The position numbers were made by a program, and so were the translations under genes. Positions 7,685-15,592 of a stretch of 64,000 nt of DNA are shown piece by piece; position 1 is the stretch's first letter, and each line of letters opens with the position of its first letter. The notes beneath the pieces are model-generated. The model saw only the letters and a list, made by a program, of their open reading frames with translations, did not search any database and was not told the origin of the DNA. Location of the stretch: NCBI RefSeq assembly GCF_030419005.1, contig NZ_CP106951.1:4030001-4094000 (forward strand), in the 5' to 3' direction. Origin of the DNA: Eleftheria terrae (GTDB lineage: Bacteria > Pseudomonadota > Gammaproteobacteria > Burkholderiales > Burkholderiaceae_C).

Positions 7685-9313
7685 ATGCCCCGGCTGAGCC
7701 GCCGTGCCTGCCTGGCCCTGGGCGGCGCCGCGCTGGCGGCCGGGCCGCTCGGCTGCGCGCCGTCGAAAGACGCGCCCGGCTATCCGGCCACCTGGGTCGG
7801 CGCCTCGGCCGAGCGTGGGCACCGGCTGCGCTCGCCGGGCCCGGCCGGCGGCTGGCCGGCCGCGGCGGTACAGCGGCGGGCCTCCGTGCTGGTGGTTGGC
7901 GGCGGGGTGGCGGGGCTGGCGGCGGCCCGCACGCTGGTGCAGGCCGGCATCGACGACGTGCACCTGCTGGAGCTGGAGGACCACGCTGGCGGCAACAGCC
8001 GTGCACACCGGATGTCCGGCATGGCCTGCCCGCTTGGCGCCCACTACCTGCCGCTGCCCGGGCCCGATGCCCGCGAGGTGGCCGAGCTGCTGGAGGCGCT
8101 CGGCCTGTCGCGCCAGCAGGCGGGCCGCACCGTCTATGACGAGCGCCACCTCTGCCATAGCCCGCAGGAGCGGCTGTTCATCGACGGTGCCTGGGTCGAC
8201 GGCCTGCTGCCGCCCGCGCCGGCCGGCTCCCCGACGCTCGCCCAGTACCGCCGCTTCGCGCAGCGGCTGCGCGAGCTCGGTGCCGAGCTGCGCTTTGCCA
8301 TGCCGACCCTGGGGTCCGGCTGGCAGGCCGGCCATGACGCGCTCGACCGGCAGACCTTCGAGCAATGGCTGCAGGCCGAGGGCCTCGACGATGCCCGCCT
8401 GCGCTGGTACCTCGACTACTGCTGCCGGGACGACTACGGCGGTGGCCTTGCGGTGGTGTCGGCCTGGGCCGGCTTGCACTACTTCGCGAGCCGGCACGGC
8501 TTCCATGTGCCGGGCGACGGCGAGGTGGAGCGCGAGCCGGTCCTGACCTGGCCGCAGGGCAATGCCTGGCTGACCGAGCGCCTCGCCCAGGCGCTGCCCG
8601 ACCGCCTGCAAGCCGGCCGCACCGTGCTGCGCGTGAGCGAGTCGCGCCACGAGGTGAGGGTGCTGGCCTGGGACGAGGCGCGCCAGCAGGCCGAGGACTG
8701 GACCGCCGGCCATGTGGTGATGGCCACCCCGCTGTTCATCGCCGCACGCCTGCTTGCCCAGGCGCCCTCGGGCCTCGTCGAGGCCGTTCGCCAGCAGCGC
8801 CATGCCCCCTGGCTGGTGAGCAACCTGCAGCTGGACGAGCCGCTACAGGGCCGCCGCCGCGACGCGCCACCCTCCTGGGACAATGTGCGCCATGGTGGCG
8901 ACCCGCGCGCCCTGGGCTATGTGGACGCGATGCACCAGAGCCTGCGCCCGCATGCCGGCCCGACCGTGCTGACGGTCTACTGGGCACTGCCGATCGCGCA
9001 GCGCAGCGCGCTGCTGCAGGACAGCGCCGCCGCCTGGGCCGCCCGCGTGGTGGCCGACCTGGCGGTGGTGCACCCCGACCTGCCCACCAAGCTGCGGCGT
9101 GCCGACCTGATGCGCTGGGGCCATGCGATGAGCGTGCCGGTGCCCGGCCTGCGCGGCAGCGCCGCCTTGCAGGCGCTGGGCCGGGCGGCGGGTCGGGTGC
9201 GCTTCGCGCATGCCGACCTGTCGGCCTATTCCGTGTTCGAGGAAGCGTACACCTGGGGTGTGCGGGTGGCTGGTCGGCTGGCGGGCGAGTTGCGCTCGCG
9301 GCGCGTGTCATGA
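7685..9313 (+). CDS. FAD-dependent amine-oxidase-like oxidoreductase, probably exported
   Basis: A 542-residue protein starting 17 bp after the aminopropyltransferase. The N-terminus has a twin-arginine stretch and a hydrophobic core (RRACLALGGAALAAGPLGC), suggesting Tat export, perhaps as a lipoprotein although the lipobox is imperfect. The FAD-binding GxGxxG motif is at about residues 67-90 (VLVVGGGVAGLAAARTL), followed by an acidic residue (LLELEDHAGG), as in flavin amine oxidases and NAD(P)-binding FAD oxidoreductases. The C-terminal part (VRFAHADLSAYSVFEEAYTW) resembles the closing FAD contact of amine oxidases. The operon context suggests it oxidises a polyamine-derived product outside the cytoplasm; the substrate is not known. 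Confidence 0.82.
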   Translation: MPRLSRRACLALGGAALAAGPLGCAPSKDAPGYPATWVGASAERGHRLRSPGPAGGWPAAAVQRRASVLVVGGGVAGLAAARTLVQAGIDDVHLLELEDHAGGNSRAHRMSGMACPLGAHYLPLPGPDAREVAELLEALGLSRQQAGRTVYDERHLCHSPQERLFIDGAWVDGLLPPAPAGSPTLAQYRRFAQRLRELGAELRFAMPTLGSGWQAGHDALDRQTFEQWLQAEGLDDARLRWYLDYCCRDDYGGGLAVVSAWAGLHYFASRHGFHVPGDGEVEREPVLTWPQGNAWLTERLAQALPDRLQAGRTVLRVSESRHEVRVLAWDEARQQAEDWTAGHVVMATPLFIAARLLAQAPSGLVEAVRQQRHAPWLVSNLQLDEPLQGRRRDAPPSWDNVRHGGDPRALGYVDAMHQSLRPHAGPTVLTVYWALPIAQRSALLQDSAAAWAARVVADLAVVHPDLPTKLRRADLMRWGHAMSVPVPGLRGSAALQALGRAAGRVRFAHADLSAYSVFEEAYTWGVRVAGRLAGELRSRRVS

Positions 9314-9407
9314 CCTCGCGGCGGCGCGCCACGGCTGCAATGCCGGCCGCGCCATGCCGGTGGGCCGGTGCCCGGGCTGAGCTTGCGCGGGCCTTGGAAG
9401 CGGAGCG

Positions 9408-9812
9408 TCAGGCCGCCGCGACGGCGGCCACTGGCCAGCGGCCTCGCTCCAGCCCTTGGCGGTCCACCCGCCCGGGGCGGAAAGCGGCCAGCAGGGCCTG
9501 CATCAGCGCTTCGGCCCGGCCGCGGTTGTCGGCGCCGAAGTTGCACACATAGACGTCCAGCGTCACCCCGCCCAGCTCCGGCCAGGTGTGCACCGCCAGG
9601 TGCGACTCCGCCAGCAAGACCACCCCGGTGATGCCGCCCGGTTGCCCGTGCACGCCGGCCGGCTCGAAGGCATGGAACAACTCGCCCACCGGCTGCAGGC
9701 CGGCGGCCTTCACCTCGGCCACGCAGAGCTCGCGCAGCGCCTGCACCTGCGTCATGGCCGCCATGCCGGCAGGGCAGTCGAGGAGGTCGGCGGTGAGGTG
9801 CAGCCCATGCAT
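9408..9812 (-). CDS. speD: S-adenosylmethionine decarboxylase proenzyme
   Basis: A 134-residue bacterial-type SpeD. The self-cleavage site is clear: LLAESHLAVHTWPE, where the Ser after Glu becomes the pyruvoyl group and the following His is catalytic. VTLDVYVCNFG supplies the conserved Cys near the active site. It decarboxylates SAM to give the aminopropyl donor for polyamine synthesis. It is convergent with the FAD oxidoreductase gene (94 bp gap) rather than co-transcribed with the module, yet the pairing of speD with the membrane aminopropyltransferase is functionally obvious. The start at 9812 leaves a 245-bp divergent gap that contains a Fur-box-like palindrome. Confidence 0.92.
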   Translation of the reverse strand: MHGLHLTADLLDCPAGMAAMTQVQALRELCVAEVKAAGLQPVGELFHAFEPAGVHGQPGGITGVVLLAESHLAVHTWPELGGVTLDVYVCNFGADNRGRAEALMQALLAAFRPGRVDRQGLERGRWPVAAVAAA

Positions 9813-9954
9813 GGGGCGCGATTATGAAGCGCCGCCCACCCCGCCGGGCGGCTGCGGCCGTGGCGGAAATCACCGGATCGCCGACCGCGGAGGCGCTGCC
9901 GCTGAGCCCGTCCCGCCCGGCAGTTCCCCCAGGTCCGCAGGCAAAATGCTTGTA

Positions 9955-9973
9955 AATGCGAATCAATCGCATT
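9955..9973 (+). promoter_or_regulatory. Fur-box-like palindrome
   Basis: AATGCGAATCAATCGCATT is a perfect 7-bp inverted repeat around a 5-bp centre, or a 9-1-9 arrangement with 8 of 9 matches, as in betaproteobacterial Fur boxes. It lies about 85 bp upstream of the first gene of an operon that ends in a Fur-family gene, which argues for autoregulation. It could also act on the divergent speD, 143 bp away. Confidence 0.7.
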
Positions 9974-10057
9974 AGAGTGGTCGCGACCTTTCGTTGCTGG
10001 CCCGGTGTTTCGGCCGGCTTCCCACACTTGCTTGCGCTACAGCTGGACGGATTCCCG

Positions 10058-10303
10058 ATGAAACATGCCGCTTGCCAACTCCTTCCGCTCGCCGATGGCG
10101 AGGTCGGCCACGTCAGCCTGTGCCCCGATTGCGGCCAGGTGCATTTGTCACTGCAGTACATGACGCTGCGCTTCGACCTGCCTGCCTTCCGGGCGCTGCT
10201 GGCGGTGGTGGAGCAGGCGCAGCACCGGCTGGACCACCTGCTGCCGCCTGCCGGCGAAGCGGCCGCGGCCACTGCGGCGGCGTCGGCCGGCGGTCTGCAT
10301 TGA
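10058..10303 (+). CDS. Small CxxC protein, unknown function
   Basis: An 81-residue protein read from ATG 10058. A single CPDCGQVHLSL motif sits in the middle, followed by a beta/helix segment (YMTLRFDLPAFRALLAVVEQ) and an Ala-rich tail. Only one CxxC pair plus nearby His residues is present, so a metal site would need a dimer or another ligand. It is the first gene after a Fur-box-like palindrome and lies 11 bp upstream of the next gene, which is followed by fur. This suggests a role in iron or metal response. I do not recognise a named family. Confidence 0.65.
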   Translation: MKHAACQLLPLADGEVGHVSLCPDCGQVHLSLQYMTLRFDLPAFRALLAVVEQAQHRLDHLLPPAGEAAAATAAASAGGLH

Positions 10304-10314
10304 GGGGCGCGCCG

Positions 10315-10779
10315 ATGAGGCCCACGCTCCCTCCCGCCTCGCCGGGCCGGTCGCCTGCTTCGCAGGGGCAGGACTGGCTGGAAGCCCACCTGATCCGGCT
10401 GCGCGCACAGCTCATCGTGCAGGAGTCGGCCCTGGCTGCGGCACGTGACGACCTGGCTGCCCTGCAGGCGGCCGTGCCCGGGCTGCCGGCCCGCGCCGCC
10501 CTGGCCCGGCAGGCCCAGGCGCTGCAGCAGCGGGTGTCGGACCTGGAGCGGGCCTGCCGCAGCTGGCAGGCCCGTGCCGAGCGCGAAGCAGGGCGGGCCG
10601 ACACCCTGGCCCGCGCGCTGGCTGCAGCCGCGCCACCCTTGCCGCCGACCCGGCTGGCCGATGCGCTCAACGCCTGGTGTGCCCCGATGTGGCGTGCCCT
10701 GCAGGGCAGCCATGCCGGCCCCCGGCTGTCGGCGCAGTTTCCGGCCCTGGTGCCCCTTGGGGCCCACCGCCCGAGGTGA
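10315..10779 (+). CDS. Coiled-coil hypothetical protein
   Basis: A 154-residue protein starting 11 bp after the CxxC gene and ending 7 bp before fur. Residues about 18-105 are strongly helical with heptad-like Leu/Ala spacing (LIRLRAQLIVQESALAAARD; LQQRVSDLERACRSWQARAE), suggesting a coiled coil. The C-terminal 45 residues are Pro/Ala/Trp-containing and unclassified. No signal peptide or membrane helix. Tight coupling with a Fur-family gene under a Fur-box-like site suggests iron-dependent expression. Function is unknown. Confidence 0.65.
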   Translation: MRPTLPPASPGRSPASQGQDWLEAHLIRLRAQLIVQESALAAARDDLAALQAAVPGLPARAALARQAQALQQRVSDLERACRSWQARAEREAGRADTLARALAAAAPPLPPTRLADALNAWCAPMWRALQGSHAGPRLSAQFPALVPLGAHRPR

Positions 10780-10786
10780 GCCGCCC

Positions 10787-11221
10787 ATGCACGATGCCGA
10801 GTTGAAGAAGCTGGGCCTGAAGGTGACCGCGCCGCGGCTGCGGGTGCTGGGCGCCATCCACGGCAGCAGCACCCGCCACCTGAGCGCCGAGGACATCTAC
10901 CGCCGGCTGATGGAGCAGGGCAGCGACGTGGCGATCGGCACCATCTACCGCGTGTTGACGCAGCTCGAGGCGGCCGGCGTGCTGTCGCGCTCCGTCTTCG
11001 AGCCGGGCAAGACGGTGTTCGAGCTCAAGGAGGACGAGCACCATGACCACCTCGTCTGCCTGAGCTGCGGCCGGGTCGACGAATTCCGGGACGATGTCAT
11101 CGAGGCCCGCCAGGAGGCGGTCGCGGCCGCCCGCGGCTACCGCCTCACCGAGCACCGGCTGGCGCTCTACGGCACCTGCCCCGGCTGCCGGCCCGGTCAT
11201 GCGCCTGCCGCCGGGGGCTGA
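10787..11221 (+). CDS. fur: Fur-family metal-responsive repressor
   Basis: A 144-residue Fur protein. The N-terminal winged helix contains LKVTAPRLRVLGAIH and IGTIYRVLTQLEAAGVL; the metal site includes HHDHLVCLSCGRVDEF and a second CPGC pair near the C-terminus, so both the regulatory His-rich site and a Cys4-type structural zinc site are present. Start ATG 10787 lies 7 bp after the preceding stop. It is the third gene of an operon headed by a Fur-box-like palindrome, which fits negative autoregulation. It may be a paralogue of the housekeeping Fur; the sequence alone does not decide between Fur and Zur/Mur specificity, though the iron-type box favours Fur. Confidence 0.88.
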   Translation: MHDAELKKLGLKVTAPRLRVLGAIHGSSTRHLSAEDIYRRLMEQGSDVAIGTIYRVLTQLEAAGVLSRSVFEPGKTVFELKEDEHHDHLVCLSCGRVDEFRDDVIEARQEAVAAARGYRLTEHRLALYGTCPGCRPGHAPAAGG

Positions 11222-11448
11222 GGACACCTTGCTCCTCGACAACATCGTTTCATCCCCACGCATCTTCTTGCGTCTGGACCTGCAGATGATGGCAGGTACT
11301 CACTTGCACAATCGGTGCCGGTCCGAGGGGGTGGTCGCCATGCGGTAAATGAGCGGCGGCCGGCGGCGCGGGGCTCGCCCTGGCGCGTGCTGGCGGCTGC
11401 GGCATCGAGCTGTCTCCCGGTTGTCGCCATTCACCAGGAGGAGCTGTC

Positions 11449-13134
11449 ATGCCCATGCCTTCGCGCATTCCCGCGCGTTTCCTTGCCCTGTCCCTTGTCG
11501 TGTCGCTTGCCGCCGCCCTGGCCGGCTGCGGCGGCGGAGGGGCCGACGGCAGCAGCGCGACGGCCGGCGCCCAGCAGCAGGACGACAGCGGGGCGCCGGC
11601 CACCGAGCGCATCTCGGCCATCCGCGCCGAGTCGCCCGATGCAGCTGCGCCAGCGGCTGATACCGGCGACTGTCCGCTGTGGTCCGGCCAGGGCCGCTAC
11701 CGGGCCGGCGACGTGGTTCGCTGGCAGGGCAGCCTCTACACCGCCCGGGTGCCACACGTCCTGGCCGCGGGGCTGGACGCGGCGCCACCCTTGGCTCCCG
11801 AGCTGTGGCAGGCCACCGCCTACTGCAGCCCACCCGTGGCCCAGGCGGCGGCAGCGGCCCTGCCGGCGCCGCCCGCCACCTGGAAGGAAAACTGGCTCGA
11901 GCATCGCGACAGCCTCCAGCTGGTGGCCCACAACGACAGCGTCGCGCTGTACTTCGATCCTGCCGTGCCTGCCGACTCCGCCAAGTGGCTGCTGCCCTAC
12001 CTGACCCGCCTGTGGCAGTACCAGCAGAAGACCTACGGCGGCAGCGGCACCCGGCTGGCCGGTGACCGGCTCTACGTGGTGCTGCACCAGGGCAAGTACT
12101 TCGGAGGTCACCATGCCACCGTGCATGACCGCTCGCACGGTGGGCGCAACGTCATCGACCTCGGCGCGCACGACTGGAGCGCGGCGCAGTACGACGTCGC
12201 CACCCGCACCGCGGCACGCCTGGTCGAGGCCCTGGCCGGCGGTCATCGCGGCCAGCCTGCCGCTCGCGTGCTGGCCAGGAACCGGGCGCTGCCGTTCTAT
12301 GTCTACGACAGCTATGTCGCCCTCGGCATGGCCGACGAGGCGGCTCGCTACCAGAAGGCCGCCGCGGCGGTGGCCGACGAGAACGGCTATCCGCGCGCTG
12401 GCGCCCACTGGTTCCGCGACTGGCTCCACCCGCTGTGGCGCGACCATGGCGGAGCGCGGGTGATGGCCCGCTTCCATGCCCTGCTCAAGCAGCACTTCCC
12501 GCACGAGGGCGACAGCTACAGCCGCGAGATGAACTGGGGCGAATACATCCTCTTCATGAGCGCGGCTGCCGGGCAGGACCTCAAGCCGTTGGCCACCACC
12601 GCCTTCGGATGGCCTGCCGAGCGCGATGCCCAATACCAGCAGGCGCGCACCGATTTCCCCGCGCTGGCCGGCAGCCAGCCGCCGGAGCCGCCCAACCCGC
12701 CGGGTTGCAAGCTGGCCAGCCTGCAGGCCGATGCGCTGCGCCTGATCAACCAGCGCCGTGCCGCCGGCGCCAGCTGTGGCTCGGCAGGCCGCTTCGGGCC
12801 GGCACAGCCGCTCAGGTGGAACACCCGCCTGGCCGCCGCCGCCGACGGCCACTCGCGCGACATGGCCACCCACAACTACTTCTCCCACACCAGCCGGGAC
12901 GGCCGCAGCTTCACCCAGCGCATCGAGGCGGCGGGCTACCGCTGGTCCGGTGCAGCCGAGAACATCGCGGCCGGTCAGGACAGCGTGGCGGCAGTGGTGG
13001 AGGCCTGGATGAAGAGCGATGGGCACTGCGCCAACCTGATGGGCAACTACCAGGAAGTGGCCCTGGCCTGTGCCGAATCCAGCAGCTCCGACTATGGGCG
13101 CTACTGGACGATGGACGTCGCCTCGCCGCGCTAG
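11449..13134 (+). CDS. Secreted lipoprotein: carbohydrate-binding-like, unknown middle and CAP/SCP domains
   Basis: A 561-residue protein with a classic lipoprotein signal (LAAALAGC, Cys about residue 25). Residues about 70-125 resemble a CBM5/12 chitin-binding module: CPLWSGQGRYRAGDVVRWQG, then an aromatic Tyr and WQATAYC. Residues 130-400 form a larger domain I cannot name; it has WKENWLEHRDSLQL, YVVLHQGKYFGG and NWGEYILFMSAAAG and resembles a peptidase-like fold only loosely. The last 140 residues are a CAP/SCP domain (RLAAAADGHSRDMATHNYFS, then ENIAAG, and WMKSDGHCANLM), with four Cys. CAP proteins bind lipids or act on envelopes. The gene stands alone, 227 bp after fur. Confidence 0.75.
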   Translation: MPMPSRIPARFLALSLVVSLAAALAGCGGGGADGSSATAGAQQQDDSGAPATERISAIRAESPDAAAPAADTGDCPLWSGQGRYRAGDVVRWQGSLYTARVPHVLAAGLDAAPPLAPELWQATAYCSPPVAQAAAAALPAPPATWKENWLEHRDSLQLVAHNDSVALYFDPAVPADSAKWLLPYLTRLWQYQQKTYGGSGTRLAGDRLYVVLHQGKYFGGHHATVHDRSHGGRNVIDLGAHDWSAAQYDVATRTAARLVEALAGGHRGQPAARVLARNRALPFYVYDSYVALGMADEAARYQKAAAAVADENGYPRAGAHWFRDWLHPLWRDHGGARVMARFHALLKQHFPHEGDSYSREMNWGEYILFMSAAAGQDLKPLATTAFGWPAERDAQYQQARTDFPALAGSQPPEPPNPPGCKLASLQADALRLINQRRAAGASCGSAGRFGPAQPLRWNTRLAAAADGHSRDMATHNYFSHTSRDGRSFTQRIEAAGYRWSGAAENIAAGQDSVAAVVEAWMKSDGHCANLMGNYQEVALACAESSSSDYGRYWTMDVASPR

Positions 13135-13468
13135 ACGCGCTGCACGGTCACCACGCCCCGGTGCAGGACGGCCGACCCGGGGCAGCGGGCTCGTGGCGGA
13201 CCGGTTGTCGGCGTTCCTGCCGCAGGGGCAGTGCAGGGACCGCACTGCCGCCGCTTGTCTGCCGGCGGTCACCGAGCGAGCGGAGGGCCGGGACCTCAAC
13301 TGCCGACCGACCTGGTGCGGCGACCGGTCGCGCGGCACACCGATGCGGTCGACATGTCATGCGCCGGTGCGGTGCCCATGGGGCGCATGCCGGGCCAGCG
13401 GGGCGGCCCGCGGCGGTGCGGCCGCCGCGTCCACGACGAGGCCGGCATCGGGGCGTCGTGGTGCCGGC
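13135..13468. other. Convergent intergenic stretch, nothing recognised
   Basis: About 330 bp between the end of the CAP lipoprotein gene and the end of the minus-strand kinase-like gene. It is GC-rich with short hairpin-prone runs but no T-run terminator, no ribosome site with a plausible gene, and no tRNA-like fold. Confidence 0.5.
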
Positions 13469-14806
13469 TCAGCCCAGCGCCGCACCGTAGTGGACCACCC
13501 GGCGGATTTCCTCGCCCATGCTGCGCAGGTCGAGCGGCTTGGTGATGAAGCCGTCCATGCCGGCGGCCTCGCAGGCCGTGCGGTCCAGCTGGCTGCTCTG
13601 GGTGGTGGCCGCGATGATGGGGAAGCGCGCCAGCGTGCCATCGGCCTGCAGGCTGCGGATGCGGCGGCAGGCCTCGAGGCCGTCCATGCGGGGCATCTGC
13701 ACGTCCATCAGCACGGCAAAGGGGGGATGGTGCGCGCAGGCGGTGATGGCCTGCAAGCCGTCGTCCACCGCCTCGGCCTCGAAGCCCAGCACCTGCAGCA
13801 TCTGCACCGCGAGCTCGCGGTTGACCGGGTTGTCGTCCACCACCAGCACGCAGGGGCGGCTGGCGAAGGTCAGCGCGGCGGGTTGGGTGTCGCTGTGCGG
13901 CCGCGGTTCCTCGGCGCCATGCCGCGCGATGTAGGTCATGTGCACCAGCTGGGCCGGGCTGAGCGGAGCGATGCAGACCTCCACGTCGGGCCAGCGCGCC
14001 TGCCAGGTGGTGCCCGATGTCGCATGCACCTGCAGCACCAGCCGGGTGCTCGTCGGCAGCACGTTGCGCAGGCCGGCCAGCGCTGCCAGCTCCACGCCGA
14101 ATTCCTCGGTGCCGATCACCAGGGCCGGGCAGGCCTTCGGGGGGCGCCCGGCCAGCAGCGCGTGGGCTTCCTCGCAGCTCGACAGCGTGCGGATGCTCCA
14201 GCCCAGGCGTTGCAGGTTGCGGCTCAGCAGCTCGTAGGTCTCGGGCAGCCGGCCCACCAGCCAGGCCTGCGCGCCACCGGCCAGGTTCTGCGTCACTTCG
14301 TGGATGGGGGCCAGGCAGGGCACGGTCCAATCGGCAAGGATGACCGAGCCCTGGCCCGGATGGTCATGCACTTCGATGCTGCCCGCCACCGCTTCGAGCA
14401 GCGAGCGCGCGACGCCGAGGTGGCCTTCGGCGCTCATCGCCGCGGTGGGTACGTCGGCCGCGGGCAGGCTGGCTCCCGCGTCCGGCGCGTCCGGCGCGGC
14501 CGGCGGATCGGCACTGCGGCCAATGCCGGTGTCCGACACGGTGAGCGTGATGCGGCACAGGTCCACCGAGATGCTGCGCACCTCGGCGGCGAAGAAGATC
14601 GCCCCGGCAAAGGTGTTGGCAATGGCATTGGCCAGCAGCCGGTCGGCAATGTCATGCACGATGCTGGCTGGCCCGCGAGCCACCGGCAGTACCCCTTCGT
14701 AGGAGAAGAAGCAGCGCAGCCCCTTGCCATGGGCTTCCGGCACCCGACGGCGTAACGCCTCGGTGAGCTCCTCGCACAGGAGGTAGGGCATCCCGCTGCG
14801 ATACAT
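13469..14806 (-). CDS. Histidine-kinase-like ATPase with pseudo-receiver and receiver domains, no phospho-acceptor helix
   Basis: About 445 residues from ATG 14806; upstream in-frame starts exist but extend into the divergent promoter region. Residues 20-180 carry an HATPase_c domain (DRLLANAIANTF as N-box, VSDTGIG as G1, GQGSVILADW near the end). No HisKA/DHp helix with an HExxxP phospho-acceptor precedes it. Next is a receiver-like domain without the canonical Asp (QAWLVGRLPETYELLSRNLQ), and then a true receiver (LVVDDNPVNRELA, Asp in LMDVQMPRMDG, Lys in ITKPLDL). It is divergent from a receiver-only gene at 14968. It may sense or sequester a phosphorelay partner rather than autophosphorylate. 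Confidence 0.75.
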   Translation of the reverse strand: MYRSGMPYLLCEELTEALRRRVPEAHGKGLRCFFSYEGVLPVARGPASIVHDIADRLLANAIANTFAGAIFFAAEVRSISVDLCRITLTVSDTGIGRSADPPAAPDAPDAGASLPAADVPTAAMSAEGHLGVARSLLEAVAGSIEVHDHPGQGSVILADWTVPCLAPIHEVTQNLAGGAQAWLVGRLPETYELLSRNLQRLGWSIRTLSSCEEAHALLAGRPPKACPALVIGTEEFGVELAALAGLRNVLPTSTRLVLQVHATSGTTWQARWPDVEVCIAPLSPAQLVHMTYIARHGAEEPRPHSDTQPAALTFASRPCVLVVDDNPVNRELAVQMLQVLGFEAEAVDDGLQAITACAHHPPFAVLMDVQMPRMDGLEACRRIRSLQADGTLARFPIIAATTQSSQLDRTACEAAGMDGFITKPLDLRSMGEEIRRVVHYGAALG

Positions 14807-14967
14807 GGCGGCACATCCAATCAGGGCAATACCGCAAGGCGGCTCTTCGGAGTCTATTCCCACCAGCCGGGGGAAATGAAACCATATAAATCGAAGGGAG
14901 CGCCCCTTGCCGGCTAGGAGGCCCATGGCCGATGAGGTAAGTTCGACCATGCATGGCAGGAGCCCAG

Positions 14968-15363
14968 ATGGACCAATCTCCAAGACGCGCATCCCGTATC
15001 TTGGTCGCAGACGATGACCAGGCCAGCGCCCTGCTGGCCGAGGCGGTGCTCGCCTCCGGTGGACATGAAGTGGTGGTGGCGCGCGACGGCGCCGAGGCGC
15101 TCGCGGCACTGCAGGCTGGTGGCTTCGACATGGCCTTCATGGACTACCACATGCCACAGATGAGCGGCCTGGAGGTGGCCCGTCTCATTCGCGAACGCGA
15201 GGGGCAGCTGGGCCTGCCTCATCTCCCCCTGGTGGCCTTGACCGCCAGCGCGATGCCCGACGAAACCGCGCTCTGCACCCAGGCCGGCATGGACGAGGTG
15301 CTGGTGAAGCCCTTCGAGCTCGGTGACCTGCTGAGCGCGGCGGCTCGCCATCTCGAGGCGTGA
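14968..15363 (+). CDS. Single-domain response regulator (receiver only)
   Basis: A 131-residue CheY-like protein. ATG 14968 is preferred because GGAG lies just upstream; ATG 14953 is possible. All receiver residues are visible: the acidic pair in ILVADDDQASA, the phospho-acceptor Asp in MAFMDYHMPQMSG, Thr in LVALTASAM, and Lys in VLVKPFEL. No output domain, so it works by protein contact or phosphate shuttling. It is transcribed divergently from the kinase-like gene without a phospho-acceptor, 161 bp away, and the two probably act in one relay. Confidence 0.88.
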   Translation: MDQSPRRASRILVADDDQASALLAEAVLASGGHEVVVARDGAEALAALQAGGFDMAFMDYHMPQMSGLEVARLIREREGQLGLPHLPLVALTASAMPDETALCTQAGMDEVLVKPFELGDLLSAAARHLEA

Positions 15364-15592
15364 GCGACAGTGCGCGAGCGCGGTTCGCCGCGGCGGTGCA
15401 TGCCCCCTGACTTCGCTGTGCGGCCCGGCGCCGGGCGCGCCGTTTGCAACCTAGCTTCGCGGCAGCCTGATCGGCTGGAGAGGCCCTGCATTTCCATCCG
15501 CGACGGCGACATGCCGCTTGCCCTAGCGTATTTGCCACGCCATCGCAGTACGACGTCCGATGAGCGGGACAACATCGAAAGGATGGGAGCCG

